Assembly (NCBI RefSeq): GCF_047920995.1 | Contig: NZ_JBLRWZ010000011.1 | Location: 1 to 64,000 of the forward strand | DNA length: 64,000 nt | Direction of reading: 5' to 3' | From: Aliidiomarina sp047920995 | GTDB lineage: Bacteria > Pseudomonadota > Gammaproteobacteria > Enterobacterales > Alteromonadaceae | Part shown: piece by piece, positions 53,481 through 60,961 of the stretch | Layout: each line of letters opens with the position of its first letter | How positions within the stretch are numbered: the stretch's first letter is position 1 | Position numbers and translations under genes: made by a program | Notes under the pieces: model-generated | The model's database searches: none | What the model was told of the DNA's origin: nothing | Seen by the model: the letters and a program-made list of their open reading frames with translations, nothing else

Positions 53481-53779
53481 TGCGCGAAGAACGTTTATTG
53501 AAAGTCATTCTGGCGCCTCACGTTTCTGAAAAAGCAACTTTGGCTGCTGAAAACCAAAACACTATGGTTTTCAAAGTAGCGAAAGATGCAACTAAATCAG
53601 AAATCAAAGCTGCGGTAGAGAAACTGTTCGAAGTCGAAGTAACCGGCGTGCGTACCTTGAATGTTAAAGGTAAAACCAAACGTTTCGGTACGCGCACAGG
53701 CAAACGTAGCGATTGGAAAAAAGCATACGTAACCCTGAGCGAAGGTGCTGACATCGATTTCGTCGGCGGCGCTGAGTAA
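53477..53779 (+). CDS. rplW: 50S ribosomal protein L23
   Basis: 100 aa from ATG 53477, matching E. coli (MIREERLLKVL...) in length; a second ATG follows immediately. LLKVILAPHVSEKATLAAE and KRFGTRTGKRSDWKKAYVTL are typical. L23 lies at the tunnel exit and docks trigger factor and SRP; the trigger-factor contact glutamate in HVSEK is present. Confidence 0.98.
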   Translation: MMREERLLKVILAPHVSEKATLAAENQNTMVFKVAKDATKSEIKAAVEKLFEVEVTGVRTLNVKGKTKRFGTRTGKRSDWKKAYVTLSEGADIDFVGGAE

Positions 53780-53796
53780 ACAGGAGGATTATTAAA

Positions 53797-54621
53797 ATGG
53801 CTGTTGTTAAATGTAAGCCTACGTCCCCGGGTCGTCGCCACGTCGTTAAAGTCGTTGGTCAAGACCTGTACAAAGGCAAGCCGTATGCCCCATTGCTGGA
53901 GAAAAACAGCAAAAATGGTGGCCGTAACAATAATGGCCGGATTACCGTTCGTCACATTGGTGGTGGTCACAAGCATCACTATCGTTTGGTTGATTTCAAA
54001 CGCACCAAAGACGGTATTCCAGCAACTGTAGAGCGTATTGAATATGATCCTAACCGGTCAGCTAATATCGCTTTAGTATTGTACGCTGATGGTGAGCGTC
54101 GTTATATTTTAGCCCCTAAAGGCTTAACTGCTGGTGATAAAGTAGTATCAGGTTCTGATGCTCCTATTAAACCAGGTAACACGTTACCACTGCGCAATAT
54201 CCCAGTAGGTTCTGTAATTCACGCAATTGAAATGAAGCCTGGTAAAGGTGCACAGTTGGCTCGTTCAGCTGGTGCTTCAGTTCAGCTTCTTGCGCGTGAT
54301 GGCATGTACGTTACTGTGCGTTTGCGTTCAGGTGAAGTACGTAAAATCCTATCGGAGTGCCGTGCTACTATCGGTGAAGTTGGCAACGCTGAGCACATGC
54401 TTAAGCAACTCGGTAAAGCGGGTGCTAAACGCTGGCGCGGTGTTCGTCCTACCGTTCGTGGTGTTGCAATGAACCCGGTTGATCACCCACATGGTGGTGG
54501 TGAAGGCCGGACTTCAGGAGGCCGTCATCCGGTTTCTCCATGGGGTGTTCCTACGAAAGGTTACAAAACTCGTAAGAACAAACGTACTAGCAAGTATATT
54601 GTGCGTCGTCGCACGAAGTAA
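53797..54621 (+). CDS. rplB: 50S ribosomal protein L2
   Basis: 274 aa. MAVVKCKPTSPGRRHVVKV, GRITVRHIGGGHKHHYRLVDF and the conserved C-terminal NPVDHPHGGGEGRTSGGRHPVSPWGVPTKGYKTRKNKRT are present. The histidine in the HPHGGGEG loop, near the peptidyl transferase centre, is conserved. AGGAGG precedes the ATG. Confidence 0.98.
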   Translation: MAVVKCKPTSPGRRHVVKVVGQDLYKGKPYAPLLEKNSKNGGRNNNGRITVRHIGGGHKHHYRLVDFKRTKDGIPATVERIEYDPNRSANIALVLYADGERRYILAPKGLTAGDKVVSGSDAPIKPGNTLPLRNIPVGSVIHAIEMKPGKGAQLARSAGASVQLLARDGMYVTVRLRSGEVRKILSECRATIGEVGNAEHMLKQLGKAGAKRWRGVRPTVRGVAMNPVDHPHGGGEGRTSGGRHPVSPWGVPTKGYKTRKNKRTSKYIVRRRTK

Positions 54622-54639
54622 TAGGCAAGGGGTTTTAAA

Positions 54640-54918
54640 ATGCCACGTTCTCTTAAAAAAGGTCCATTTATTGACCTTCACCTACTCAAGAAGGTGGAGA
54701 AGGCGATGGAAAGCGGGGACAAGAAACCAATTAAAACTTGGTCCCGTCGTTCAATGATCATTCCAGATATGATTGGTTTGACCATCGCTGTTCATAACGG
54801 TCGTCAGCATGTTCCAGTTTTCGTTTCAGAAGAAATGATTGGACACAAGCTTGGCGAATTCGCTCCGACTCGCACTTATCGCGGCCATGCTGCAGATAAG
54901 AAAGCTAAGAAACGGTAA
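54640..54918 (+). CDS. rpsS: 30S ribosomal protein S19
   Basis: 92 aa, same as E. coli S19. MPRSLKKGPFIDLHLLKKVE, TWSRRSMIIPDMIGLTIAVHNGRQHVPVFVSEEMIGHKLGEFAPTRTY are highly conserved. S19 contacts S13 in the 30S head near the A site. Confidence 0.98.
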   Translation: MPRSLKKGPFIDLHLLKKVEKAMESGDKKPIKTWSRRSMIIPDMIGLTIAVHNGRQHVPVFVSEEMIGHKLGEFAPTRTYRGHAADKKAKKR

Positions 54919-54930
54919 GAGGTGAATACA

Positions 54931-55263
54931 ATGGAAGCGATTGCTAAACATAAATTTGCCCGCCTTTCTCCGCAGAAGGGTCGTCTGGTTGCAGACCAGA
55001 TTCGTGGCCAGTCAGTTGCAAAAGCGCTTGATATTTTGGCTTATAGCCCGAAGAAAGCGGCAAGCTTGATTAAGAAAGTTCTTGAATCAGCAATTGCAAA
55101 TGCTGAACACAACGAGGGCGCCGACATTGATGAGTTGAGAGTTTCAGCTATCATGATCGACGAAGGTCCAACGATGAAGCGAATCAAGCCGCGGGCCAAA
55201 GGCCGTGCGGATCGTATCTTGAAGCGCACCAGCCACATTGTTGTGGTTGTTTCGGATAGCTAG
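54931..55263 (+). CDS. rplV: 50S ribosomal protein L22
   Basis: 110 aa from ATG 54931 (GAGGTG site), exactly the E. coli length; a GTG nine bases earlier is in frame but less likely. MEAIAKHKFARLSPQKGRLVADQIRG and the tunnel-lining loop MKRIKPRAKGRADRILKRTSHIVVVVSD are present; changes in this loop give macrolide resistance in other bacteria. Confidence 0.98.
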   Translation: MEAIAKHKFARLSPQKGRLVADQIRGQSVAKALDILAYSPKKAASLIKKVLESAIANAEHNEGADIDELRVSAIMIDEGPTMKRIKPRAKGRADRILKRTSHIVVVVSDS

Positions 55264-55273
55264 GAGATAAGTT

Positions 55274-55963
55274 ATGGGTCAGAAAGTACATCCTAATGGT
55301 ATTCGCCTAGGTATCACCAAGCCATATAATGCTACCTGGTTCGCGGAGTCCAAGGATTTCGCTGACAACCTACACAGTGATCATAAGGTTCGTTTGTTCC
55401 TTAAAGAGAAACTGAAAGGTGCGTCAGTATCACGTATCGTTATCGAGCGTCCAGCCAAGAGTGTTCGTGTGACTATTCACACTGCTCGCCCTGGTGTGGT
55501 GATCGGTAAGAAAGGCGAAGATGTTGAGAAGCTACGTCAAGAAATTTCTAAGCTGACAGGTGTACCTGCGCAGATTAATATTTCTGAAGTACGTAAGCCT
55601 GAGTTAGATGCTCAGCTAGTTGCTGAAAACATCGCAGGCCAGCTTGAGCGTCGTGTAATGTTCCGTCGTGCTATGAAGCGCGCTGTTCAGAACGCAATGC
55701 GCCTAGGTGCTAAAGGTATCAAAGTAGAAGTAAGCGGCCGTCTTGGTGGTGCAGAAATCGCACGTACCGAGTGGTATCGTGAAGGCCGTGTGCCATTGCA
55801 CACTTTACGTGCTGACATCGATTACGCAACTGCAGAAGCAGCTACTACTTACGGTATCATTGGCGTGAAAGTTTGGGTTTTCAAAGGTGAAGTACTTGGC
55901 GGTATGCCAGTGGTAGCTGAAGAAAAGCCAGCGGCTAACAAGCGCGGCAAAGGTCGTAAGTAA
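55274..55963 (+). CDS. rpsC: 30S ribosomal protein S3
   Basis: 229 aa. Starts MGQKVHPNGIRLGITKPYNATWFA; the KH domain motif VVIGKKGEDVEKLRQEI is intact, followed by NISEVRKPELDAQLVAENIAGQLERRVMFRRAMKRA. S3 forms part of the mRNA entry site with helicase activity. The C-terminal tail (KPAANKRGKGRK) is basic. Confidence 0.98.
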   Translation: MGQKVHPNGIRLGITKPYNATWFAESKDFADNLHSDHKVRLFLKEKLKGASVSRIVIERPAKSVRVTIHTARPGVVIGKKGEDVEKLRQEISKLTGVPAQINISEVRKPELDAQLVAENIAGQLERRVMFRRAMKRAVQNAMRLGAKGIKVEVSGRLGGAEIARTEWYREGRVPLHTLRADIDYATAEAATTYGIIGVKVWVFKGEVLGGMPVVAEEKPAANKRGKGRK

Positions 55964-55974
55964 GGAGAGGCATC

Positions 55975-56388
55975 ATGTTACAACCTAAGCGTACGAAATT
56001 TCGTAAGGTACATACAGGCCGTAACCGCGGCCTAGCGCAATCGGGTAACAAAATCAGCTTCGGTACTTATGGCCTTAAGGCTACTGAACGCGGTCGTATG
56101 ACTGCGCGTCAGATCGAAGCAGCCCGTCGTGCGATGACACGTCATGTTAAACGTCAAGGTAAAATTTGGATTCGCGTTTTCCCTGATAAGCCAATTACTA
56201 AGAAGCCTCTAGAAGTGCGGATGGGTAAAGGTAAGGGTAACGTAGAGTACTGGGTTGCTCTGATTCAACCAGGTCGCGTTTTATACGAGATGGATGGTGT
56301 ATCTGAAGAGCTGGCACGTGAGGCATTCAAATTAGCGGCTGCCAAACTGCCATTCAAAACAACCTTTGTTATTCGGACGGTGATGTGA
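55975..56388 (+). CDS. rplP: 50S ribosomal protein L16
   Basis: 137 aa, near the 136-aa E. coli protein. MLQPKRTKFRKVHTGRNRG, GTYGLKATERGRMTARQIEAARRAMTRHVKRQGKIWIRVFPDKPITKKP are diagnostic. L16 helps position A-site tRNA; the arginine hydroxylated by RoxA in E. coli lies in the conserved RMGKGKG region. Its stop overlaps the rpmC ATG by one base. Confidence 0.98.
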   Translation: MLQPKRTKFRKVHTGRNRGLAQSGNKISFGTYGLKATERGRMTARQIEAARRAMTRHVKRQGKIWIRVFPDKPITKKPLEVRMGKGKGNVEYWVALIQPGRVLYEMDGVSEELAREAFKLAAAKLPFKTTFVIRTVM

Positions 56389-56579
56389 TGAAAGCAAGCG
56401 AACTGAAAGCAAAAAGCGTAGAAGAGCTGAATCAGGAGCTACTAGGCTTATTGCGTGAGCAATTCAACTTGCGCATGCAATCAGCCACTGGCCAACTGAA
56501 TCAAACTCATCTGTTGAGACAAGTGCGTAGAGATATCGCACGAGTTAAAACATTGCTTAATGAGAAGGCAGGCGCGTAA
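56388..56579 (+). CDS. rpmC: 50S ribosomal protein L29
   Basis: 63 aa from ATG 56388 (TGATG overlap with rplP); a GTG three bases earlier is in frame. MKASELKAKSVEELNQELLGLLREQFNLRMQSATGQLNQTHLLRQVRRDIARVKTLL is the whole family signature. L29 lies next to L23 at the tunnel exit. Its TAA overlaps the rpsQ ATG by one base. Confidence 0.97.
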   Translation: MKASELKAKSVEELNQELLGLLREQFNLRMQSATGQLNQTHLLRQVRRDIARVKTLLNEKAGA

Positions 56580-56842
56580 TGAGTGAAGCAAAAACTATCC
56601 GTACTTTACAAGGGCGCGTAGTAAGCAACAAGATGGATAAATCTATCGTAGTTGCTATCGAGCGTCGGGTTAAGCACCCTTTATACGGTAAGTACATTAA
56701 GCGGACCACTAAAGTTCATGCGCACGACGAAGATAACACGTGCCGGGAAGGTGATTTAGTATCGATTCGGGAAACTCGCCCGGTATCGAAAACTAAATCA
56801 TGGGCCTTGGTAGAAGTTATTGAGCGTGGCGCTGAAATTTAA
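56579..56842 (+). CDS. rpsQ: 30S ribosomal protein S17
   Basis: 87 aa. RTLQGRVVSNKMDKSIVVAIERRVKHPLYGKYIKRTTKVHAHDE and VSIRETRPVSKTKSWALVEVIE identify S17, an early 16S rRNA-binding protein. It is the last S10-operon gene. In most relatives rplN follows directly or after a short spacer; here a terminator and a porin gene come first. Confidence 0.98.
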   Translation: MSEAKTIRTLQGRVVSNKMDKSIVVAIERRVKHPLYGKYIKRTTKVHAHDEDNTCREGDLVSIRETRPVSKTKSWALVEVIERGAEI

Positions 56843-56863
56843 ACCGCGGCTTAAAAGCTAGTT

Positions 56864-56893
56864 AAAAACGACCCTTATGGGTCGTTTTTTTTT
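56864..56893 (+). terminator. Terminator of the S10 operon
   Basis: AAAAACGACCC (56864-56874), TTAT loop, GGGTCGTTTTT (56879-56889), followed by more T to 56893. A strong intrinsic terminator 20 bp after rpsQ, separating S10 from the porin gene. The porin -35 box overlaps its T-run. Confidence 0.94.
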
Positions 56894-56919
56894 GCCTTTG
56901 CGAGATGTGTTACTATACT
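56892..56919 (+). promoter_or_regulatory. Predicted porin promoter
   Basis: TTGCCT at 56892-56897 and TATACT at 56914-56919 with a 16-bp spacer; the -35 box overlaps the terminal T-run of the S10 terminator. Start of transcription would be near 56926, about 37 nt before the porin ATG. Confidence 0.6.
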
Positions 56920-56928
56920 AAGTTCTTA

Positions 56929-56944
56929 GAAACATGAATGTTTC
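56929..56944 (+). promoter_or_regulatory. Perfect palindrome in the porin 5' region, possible operator
   Basis: GAAACAT-GA-ATGTTTC has two exact 7-bp half-sites separated by 2 bp, directly after the predicted transcription start. A hairpin with a 2-nt loop is sterically poor, so a dimeric DNA-binding repressor is a more likely reader. The regulator is not identifiable from the window. Confidence 0.5.
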
Positions 56945-56962
56945 CATAGCTGAGGAGTAATT

Positions 56963-58219
56963 ATGCGAACAAAAAGAACTTTATTGAGCTTAGCCATCGT
57001 GAGCTCTTTGATCCCATTCTCAGGACTTGCTCAAGAATCAGAAGAGCGGTCATTAGAGGATAGAATTGAAGCTCTAGAAAGTGAAATCCGTGTTGTTCGA
57101 CAGCAAAACCAGGATCTGAAACAAGTAGTAGAAAGTGATGTTGGTGCCGCAGATGAAGATGGCATCACGCTTGGTGGCGCCGTAAGATTTCAATACCAAA
57201 TAACGGATTATAACTCCGACCAACGCGACCGCGGCGGCGACCTCGATTTTGATATTTTCAGGCTCGACCTGAATGGCAAAATGGGTGATGTTATTTTATC
57301 GGCCCAGTATCGCTGGTTTAATTATATGGAAGCGTTACGCCATGCATATTTTGGATACAATTTTACCGATGAGTGGCAGGGGCAAATAGGTGTTGTAGTT
57401 CAGCCTTTTGGTATCATGCCTTATAATTCCCACAATTATTTTTTCAGCACGAACTTTTATGTTGGGCTAGAAGATAACCCTGGTGCGGGCGTCCGTTTTT
57501 TGCAACGCACTGATTCTTGGGACTTTGATTTTGCGTTCATAAAAAATGACGAACTCGGAGGTGCCTCGGGGGGAGTGAGAAGTTCAGCAGATCGTTACGC
57601 CTATGATGTAGTGGGCATTCGTTTGCCGGGAGAAGGAACTTACGACGCGCCAACGGCAGTAGCGGGCGAGAATAATACATTTATGACGCGCATCGCTCAT
57701 AAATGGCATTTCGGTGATGACCAAATGGTAGAGCTTGGTTTCTCTGGTCAGCTCGGTAAGTTCAATGACGGTGTAAGTAACGTCGGTGATCGGGAAAATG
57801 TGGGAATCCACGCTCTATACAATGTAGGGCAATGGGAGTTCCAAGCTCAGTTTAGTAGATACGATTATGATTTTGCCATAGAGAACAGTGGTGTTGTACT
57901 AGGTGCATATGCATATTATGACACAATGCCAACCAAAGCGGATATCTATACGGCAAATATCGCTTACAATATGCCTGTTGAAATCGGCCCGATTACTCAT
58001 TTAACTTGGTACAATAATCTAAGTATTATGACGAATAAACGCGGTTTCAATGACGATACGTATATGAATGTCGCGGGCGTGGCTGTAAGTGCCGGTGGTG
58101 TGTATACTTACGTTGATTTAGTAACAGCACAGAATCAACCCTTTGTAGGCGGCTCAACAGGCCAAGATGGGGGTAGAACTAATACCCGCTTTAATATAAA
58201 CTTCGGTTATTATTTTTAA
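56963..58219 (+). CDS. Outer-membrane porin-like protein inserted between S10 and spc operons
   Basis: 418 aa, GAGGAG site before ATG 56963. Sec signal peptide (MRTKRTLLSLAIVSSLIPFSGLAQ), then a coiled-coil (about residues 28-55, LEDRIEALESEIRVVRQQNQDLKQVV), then a beta-rich domain with many alternating aromatic/polar strands (DIFRLDLNGKMGDVILSAQYRW) and a terminal FNINFGYYF ending in Phe, the usual outer-membrane insertion signal. The layout resembles the OprO/OprP superfamily of porins, but I cannot assign a substrate. It has its own promoter, palindrome and terminator. Confidence 0.78.
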   Translation: MRTKRTLLSLAIVSSLIPFSGLAQESEERSLEDRIEALESEIRVVRQQNQDLKQVVESDVGAADEDGITLGGAVRFQYQITDYNSDQRDRGGDLDFDIFRLDLNGKMGDVILSAQYRWFNYMEALRHAYFGYNFTDEWQGQIGVVVQPFGIMPYNSHNYFFSTNFYVGLEDNPGAGVRFLQRTDSWDFDFAFIKNDELGGASGGVRSSADRYAYDVVGIRLPGEGTYDAPTAVAGENNTFMTRIAHKWHFGDDQMVELGFSGQLGKFNDGVSNVGDRENVGIHALYNVGQWEFQAQFSRYDYDFAIENSGVVLGAYAYYDTMPTKADIYTANIAYNMPVEIGPITHLTWYNNLSIMTNKRGFNDDTYMNVAGVAVSAGGVYTYVDLVTAQNQPFVGGSTGQDGGRTNTRFNINFGYYF

Positions 58220-58230
58220 GCTATTCTGAA

Positions 58231-58275
58231 GGCTGCTTATGGCTTATCCATAAGCAGCCCACACCCTTCTTTTTC
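58231..58275 (+). terminator. Terminator after the porin gene
   Basis: GGCTGCTTATGG (58231-58242) and CCATAAGCAGCC (58248-58259) form a perfect 12-bp stem with a CTTAT loop, followed by CACACCC and then a T-rich stretch. The T-run is not immediate, so it may be only partly effective or may act as a stabilising 3' hairpin. Confidence 0.7.
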
Positions 58276-58308
58276 TTCGTAATCCCTCTATCATTTCGAA
58301 AATCTTTC

Positions 58309-58317
58309 TGTTACAAT
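58309..58317 (+). promoter_or_regulatory. Predicted spc operon promoter (extended -10)
   Basis: TG at 58309-58310 and TACAAT at 58312-58317 form an extended -10 element; no good -35 box is visible at the expected spacing. It is placed 100 bp upstream of rplN, where the spc promoter lies in E. coli. Confidence 0.45.
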
Positions 58318-58340
58318 TTCGCGCCCTTTTAATATGGGGT

Positions 58341-58386
58341 CATCTATCTTATGGCAAGAAAGATGTTACTTGGACTCGGGAGAGTC
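58341..58386 (+). promoter_or_regulatory. Two hairpins in the spc leader
   Basis: CATCTATCTT (58341-58350) pairs with AAGAAAGATG (58356-58365) with a single mismatch and a 5-nt loop (ATGGC). Directly after, GACTC (58373-58377) pairs with GAGTC (58382-58386) around GGGA. Both lie between the predicted promoter and the rplN ribosome site. They may be a ribosomal-protein binding site, but no known family was matched. Confidence 0.5.
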
Positions 58387-58415
58387 TGGTTTACTAACTA
58401 AAGCGGAGCACTGAG

Positions 58416-58784
58416 ATGATCCAGATGCAAACTATGCTGGACGTGGCCGACAACTCTGGCGCACGCAGCGTACAATGTATTAAGGTTCTAGGTGGTTCGC
58501 ACCGCCGTTATGCAAACATTGGCGACATCATCAAAGTGTCAGTGAAGGAAGCAATTCCTCGTGGCAAGGTGAAGAAAGGCGATGTTTACAACGCGGTGGT
58601 GGTTCGCACCCGGAAAGGCGTCCGTCGTCAAGACGGCTCTGTTATCCGTTTTGACCGCAATGCAGCTGTGATTTTGAACAACAACTCACAGCCAATTGGC
58701 ACCCGTATCTTTGGTCCAGTGACTCGTGAATTGCGCGGTGAGCAGTTCATGAAGATTATTTCACTGGCGCCAGAAGTATTATAA
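58416..58784 (+). CDS. rplN: 50S ribosomal protein L14
   Basis: 122 aa. MIQMQTMLDVADNSGARSVQCIKVLGGSHRRYANIGDIIKVSVKEAIPRGKVKKGDVYNAVVVRTRKGVRRQDGS is diagnostic. L14 forms an intersubunit bridge and binds RsfS. First spc-operon gene, with an unusual leader that follows the inserted porin gene. Confidence 0.98.
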   Translation: MIQMQTMLDVADNSGARSVQCIKVLGGSHRRYANIGDIIKVSVKEAIPRGKVKKGDVYNAVVVRTRKGVRRQDGSVIRFDRNAAVILNNNSQPIGTRIFGPVTRELRGEQFMKIISLAPEVL

Positions 58785-58794
58785 GGAGTCGACA

Positions 58795-59109
58795 ATGGCG
58801 GCAAAAATCAGACGTGATGACGAAGTGGTTGTGTTAAGTGGTAAAGACAAAGGTAAGCGCGGCAAAGTGCTTACAGTTAATACCGAAGACAATCGTGTAG
58901 TTGTAGAAGGCATTAACGTAATTAAGAAACACCAGAAGCCGAATCCGGCCCTGAATGAACCAGGTGGCATTATTGAAAAAGAAGCCCCTATTCAAGTTTC
59001 TAACGTAGCAATCTACAATCCAGCGACTGGCACAGCAGATCGAGTTGGTTTCAGATTTGAAGACGGTAAAAAAGTACGTTTTTTCAAATCAAATAATGAA
59101 ACCATCTAA
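58795..59109 (+). CDS. rplX: 50S ribosomal protein L24
   Basis: 104 aa. MAAKIRRDDEVVVLSGKDKGKRGKVLTVNTEDNRVVVEGINVIKKHQKPNP is typical of L24, an assembly initiator near the tunnel exit. AAGGAG precedes its ATG by a few bases. Confidence 0.98.
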   Translation: MAAKIRRDDEVVVLSGKDKGKRGKVLTVNTEDNRVVVEGINVIKKHQKPNPALNEPGGIIEKEAPIQVSNVAIYNPATGTADRVGFRFEDGKKVRFFKSNNETI

Positions 59110-59112
59110 TTG

Positions 59113-59177
59113 AAATTTTGGAGTATACGATGGCGAAACTGCATGATTTTTACAAAGAGACTGTAGTTCCTGAACTG
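59113..59177 (+). promoter_or_regulatory. Probable S8 translational operator at the rplE start
   Basis: The rplE initiation region, with TTGGAGTATACGATG followed by GGCGAAACTGCATGATT and TACAAAGA, is closely similar to the E. coli rplE start, where S8 binds the spc mRNA to repress translation. The S8 gene rpsH lies downstream in the same operon, so the regulation is likely conserved. The structure was not folded. Confidence 0.45.
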
Positions 59178-59669
59178 ATGAAACAGTTTAGCTACACCAG
59201 TGTCATGCAAGTCCCTCGGATTGAGAAAATCACACTCAATATGGGTGTTGGTGAAGCACTAGCAGATAAAAAGATTCTCGACAATGCGGTAGCAGACCTA
59301 GAAGCAATTACAGGTCAAAAAGTTATCCGCACTAACGCTCGAAAATCAGTTGCTGGCTTCAAGGTCCGTGAAGGCTTCCCGATTGGTTGCAAAGTAACTT
59401 TACGCGGTGAGCACATGTGGGACTTCCTGCAGAGACTGATCTCTATTGCGATTCCTCGGATTCGCGACTTTCGCGGTTTAAACCCGAAGTCTTTTGATGG
59501 TCGTGGGAATTACAGCATGGGCGTTCGTGAACAAATCATTTTCCCAGAAATCGACTATGACAAAGTTGATCGGGTACGTGGATTGGATATCACGATCACT
59601 ACCAGTGCAAAGAGCGATGATGAAGCTCGCGCACTGTTGTCTGCCTTTAACTTCCCGTTTAAAAAGTAA
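59130..59669 (+). CDS. rplE: 50S ribosomal protein L5
   Basis: 179 aa from ATG 59130 (GGAG site), the E. coli length; TTG 59118 is in frame but unlikely. MAKLHDFYKETVVPELMKQF, NMGVGEALADKKILDNAVADL and the GNYSMGVREQIIFPEIDYDKV block are diagnostic. L5 binds 5S rRNA with L18 and L25. Confidence 0.98.
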   Translation: MAKLHDFYKETVVPELMKQFSYTSVMQVPRIEKITLNMGVGEALADKKILDNAVADLEAITGQKVIRTNARKSVAGFKVREGFPIGCKVTLRGEHMWDFLQRLISIAIPRIRDFRGLNPKSFDGRGNYSMGVREQIIFPEIDYDKVDRVRGLDITITTSAKSDDEARALLSAFNFPFKK

Positions 59670-59680
59670 GGTGTAGAGTT

Positions 59681-59986
59681 ATGGCAAAAGTTTCTATGAA
59701 AATGCGCGAACTCAAGCGTCAGCAGCTTGCTGCTAAATTCGCTGAGAAACGCCGCGCACTTAAAGCTACTATTAGCAATCCAGCGTCCAGTGATGAACAG
59801 CGCTGGGAAGCAGTTCTGGAATTGCAGAAGCTTCCTCGTGATTCTAGTCGTTCACGTCAGCGTAACCGCTGTCGTGTGACTGGTCGTCCACATGGTGTGC
59901 TGCGTAAGTTTGGCATGAGCCGTATTAAGGTTCGTGAAAAAGCTATGCGCGGTGAAATTCCTGGCTTGAAAAAAGCTAGCTGGTAA
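59681..59986 (+). CDS. rpsN: 30S ribosomal protein S14
   Basis: 101 aa, the long zinc-independent form. LKRQQLAAKFAEKRRALKA and LPRDSSRSRQRNRCRVTGRPHGVLRKFGMSRIKVREKAMRGEIPGLKKASW identify it. It lacks the CXXC-X12-CXXC zinc site of the short S14 form. Confidence 0.98.
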   Translation: MAKVSMKMRELKRQQLAAKFAEKRRALKATISNPASSDEQRWEAVLELQKLPRDSSRSRQRNRCRVTGRPHGVLRKFGMSRIKVREKAMRGEIPGLKKASW

Positions 59987-60012
59987 GCCACCAATCACGG
60001 GAGAAAGCAAAA

Positions 60013-60405
60013 ATGAGCATGCAAGATCCAATTGCGGATATGTTTACACGCATTCGCAACGCTCAGTCTGCAAATAAAGTTGCTGTGGTAATGCCGGGTT
60101 CTAAGCAGAAAGAAGCAATCGCTAAAGTTCTGCAAGACGAAGGTTATATCAGCTCTTTTAAAGTAGAGTCTGGCGTAAAACCAGAACTGGAAATCACTTT
60201 GAAGTACTTCGAAGGCAAACCTGTTATCGAATCAATTCAACGCGTGAGCCGTCCAGGTCTGCGGATTTATAAGAAGCGTAACGAGCTACCAAAAGTAATG
60301 GGTGGGCTCGGTGTCGCAGTTATTTCCACGTCGAAAGGCCTGATGACCGACCGAGCTGCACGTAGTGCTGGCCTTGGTGGTGAAATCATCGGGTATGTAG
60401 CATAA
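60013..60405 (+). CDS. rpsH: 30S ribosomal protein S8
   Basis: 130 aa, the E. coli length. MSMQDPIADMFTRIRNAQ, ESIQRVSRPGLRIYKKRNELPKV and ISTSKGLMTDRAARSAGLGGEIIGYVA are typical. It binds h21 of 16S rRNA and, in E. coli, represses spc translation at rplE. Confidence 0.98.
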   Translation: MSMQDPIADMFTRIRNAQSANKVAVVMPGSKQKEAIAKVLQDEGYISSFKVESGVKPELEITLKYFEGKPVIESIQRVSRPGLRIYKKRNELPKVMGGLGVAVISTSKGLMTDRAARSAGLGGEIIGYVA

Positions 60406-60418
60406 CGGAGGGTAGGAT

Positions 60419-60952
60419 ATGTCACGCGTTGCTAAGGCACCTGTTGCGATCCCTGCCGGCGTTGATGTTGCAGTTAACGGTCAGGAAGTAACAATCAAGG
60501 GCACTAAAGGCACATTAACTCGTGTATTCAATGATGCTGTAGAAGTAACTACTGCAGATCAAGAATTACGTACTGTGCCACGTGAAGGAATGGCGAATGC
60601 AATTGCACAAGCCGGAACTGCACGTGCTCTGTTAAATAACATGGTAATCGGCGTTACCCAAGGCTTCGAGCGTAAACTAACACTAGTTGGTGTTGGTTAT
60701 CGTGCACAAGCTCAAGGTAGCAAACTGAATCTGAGCCTAGGCTTCTCGCATCCAGTTGAATTTGAAGTTCCAGCAGGTGTTACTGTTGAAACTCCAGCTC
60801 AAACTGAGGTTGTCGTGAAGGGCGCTGATAAGCAACTGGTTGGTCAGGTTGCTGCTAACATTCGCGCGTATCGGAAACCTGAACCTTACAAAGGTAAAGG
60901 CGTTCGTTACAGCGATGAGCAAGTGCGCCGTAAAGAAGCCAAGAAAAAATAG
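60419..60952 (+). CDS. rplF: 50S ribosomal protein L6
   Basis: 177 aa. MSRVAKAPVAIPAGVDVAVNGQEVTIKGTKGTL and the duplicated L6 fold ending KPEPYKGKGVRYSDEQVRRKEAKKK are diagnostic. It lies near the factor-binding site; GGAGGG precedes the start. Confidence 0.98.
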   Translation: MSRVAKAPVAIPAGVDVAVNGQEVTIKGTKGTLTRVFNDAVEVTTADQELRTVPREGMANAIAQAGTARALLNNMVIGVTQGFERKLTLVGVGYRAQAQGSKLNLSLGFSHPVEFEVPAGVTVETPAQTEVVVKGADKQLVGQVAANIRAYRKPEPYKGKGVRYSDEQVRRKEAKKK

Positions 60953-60961
60953 GGTAATACG

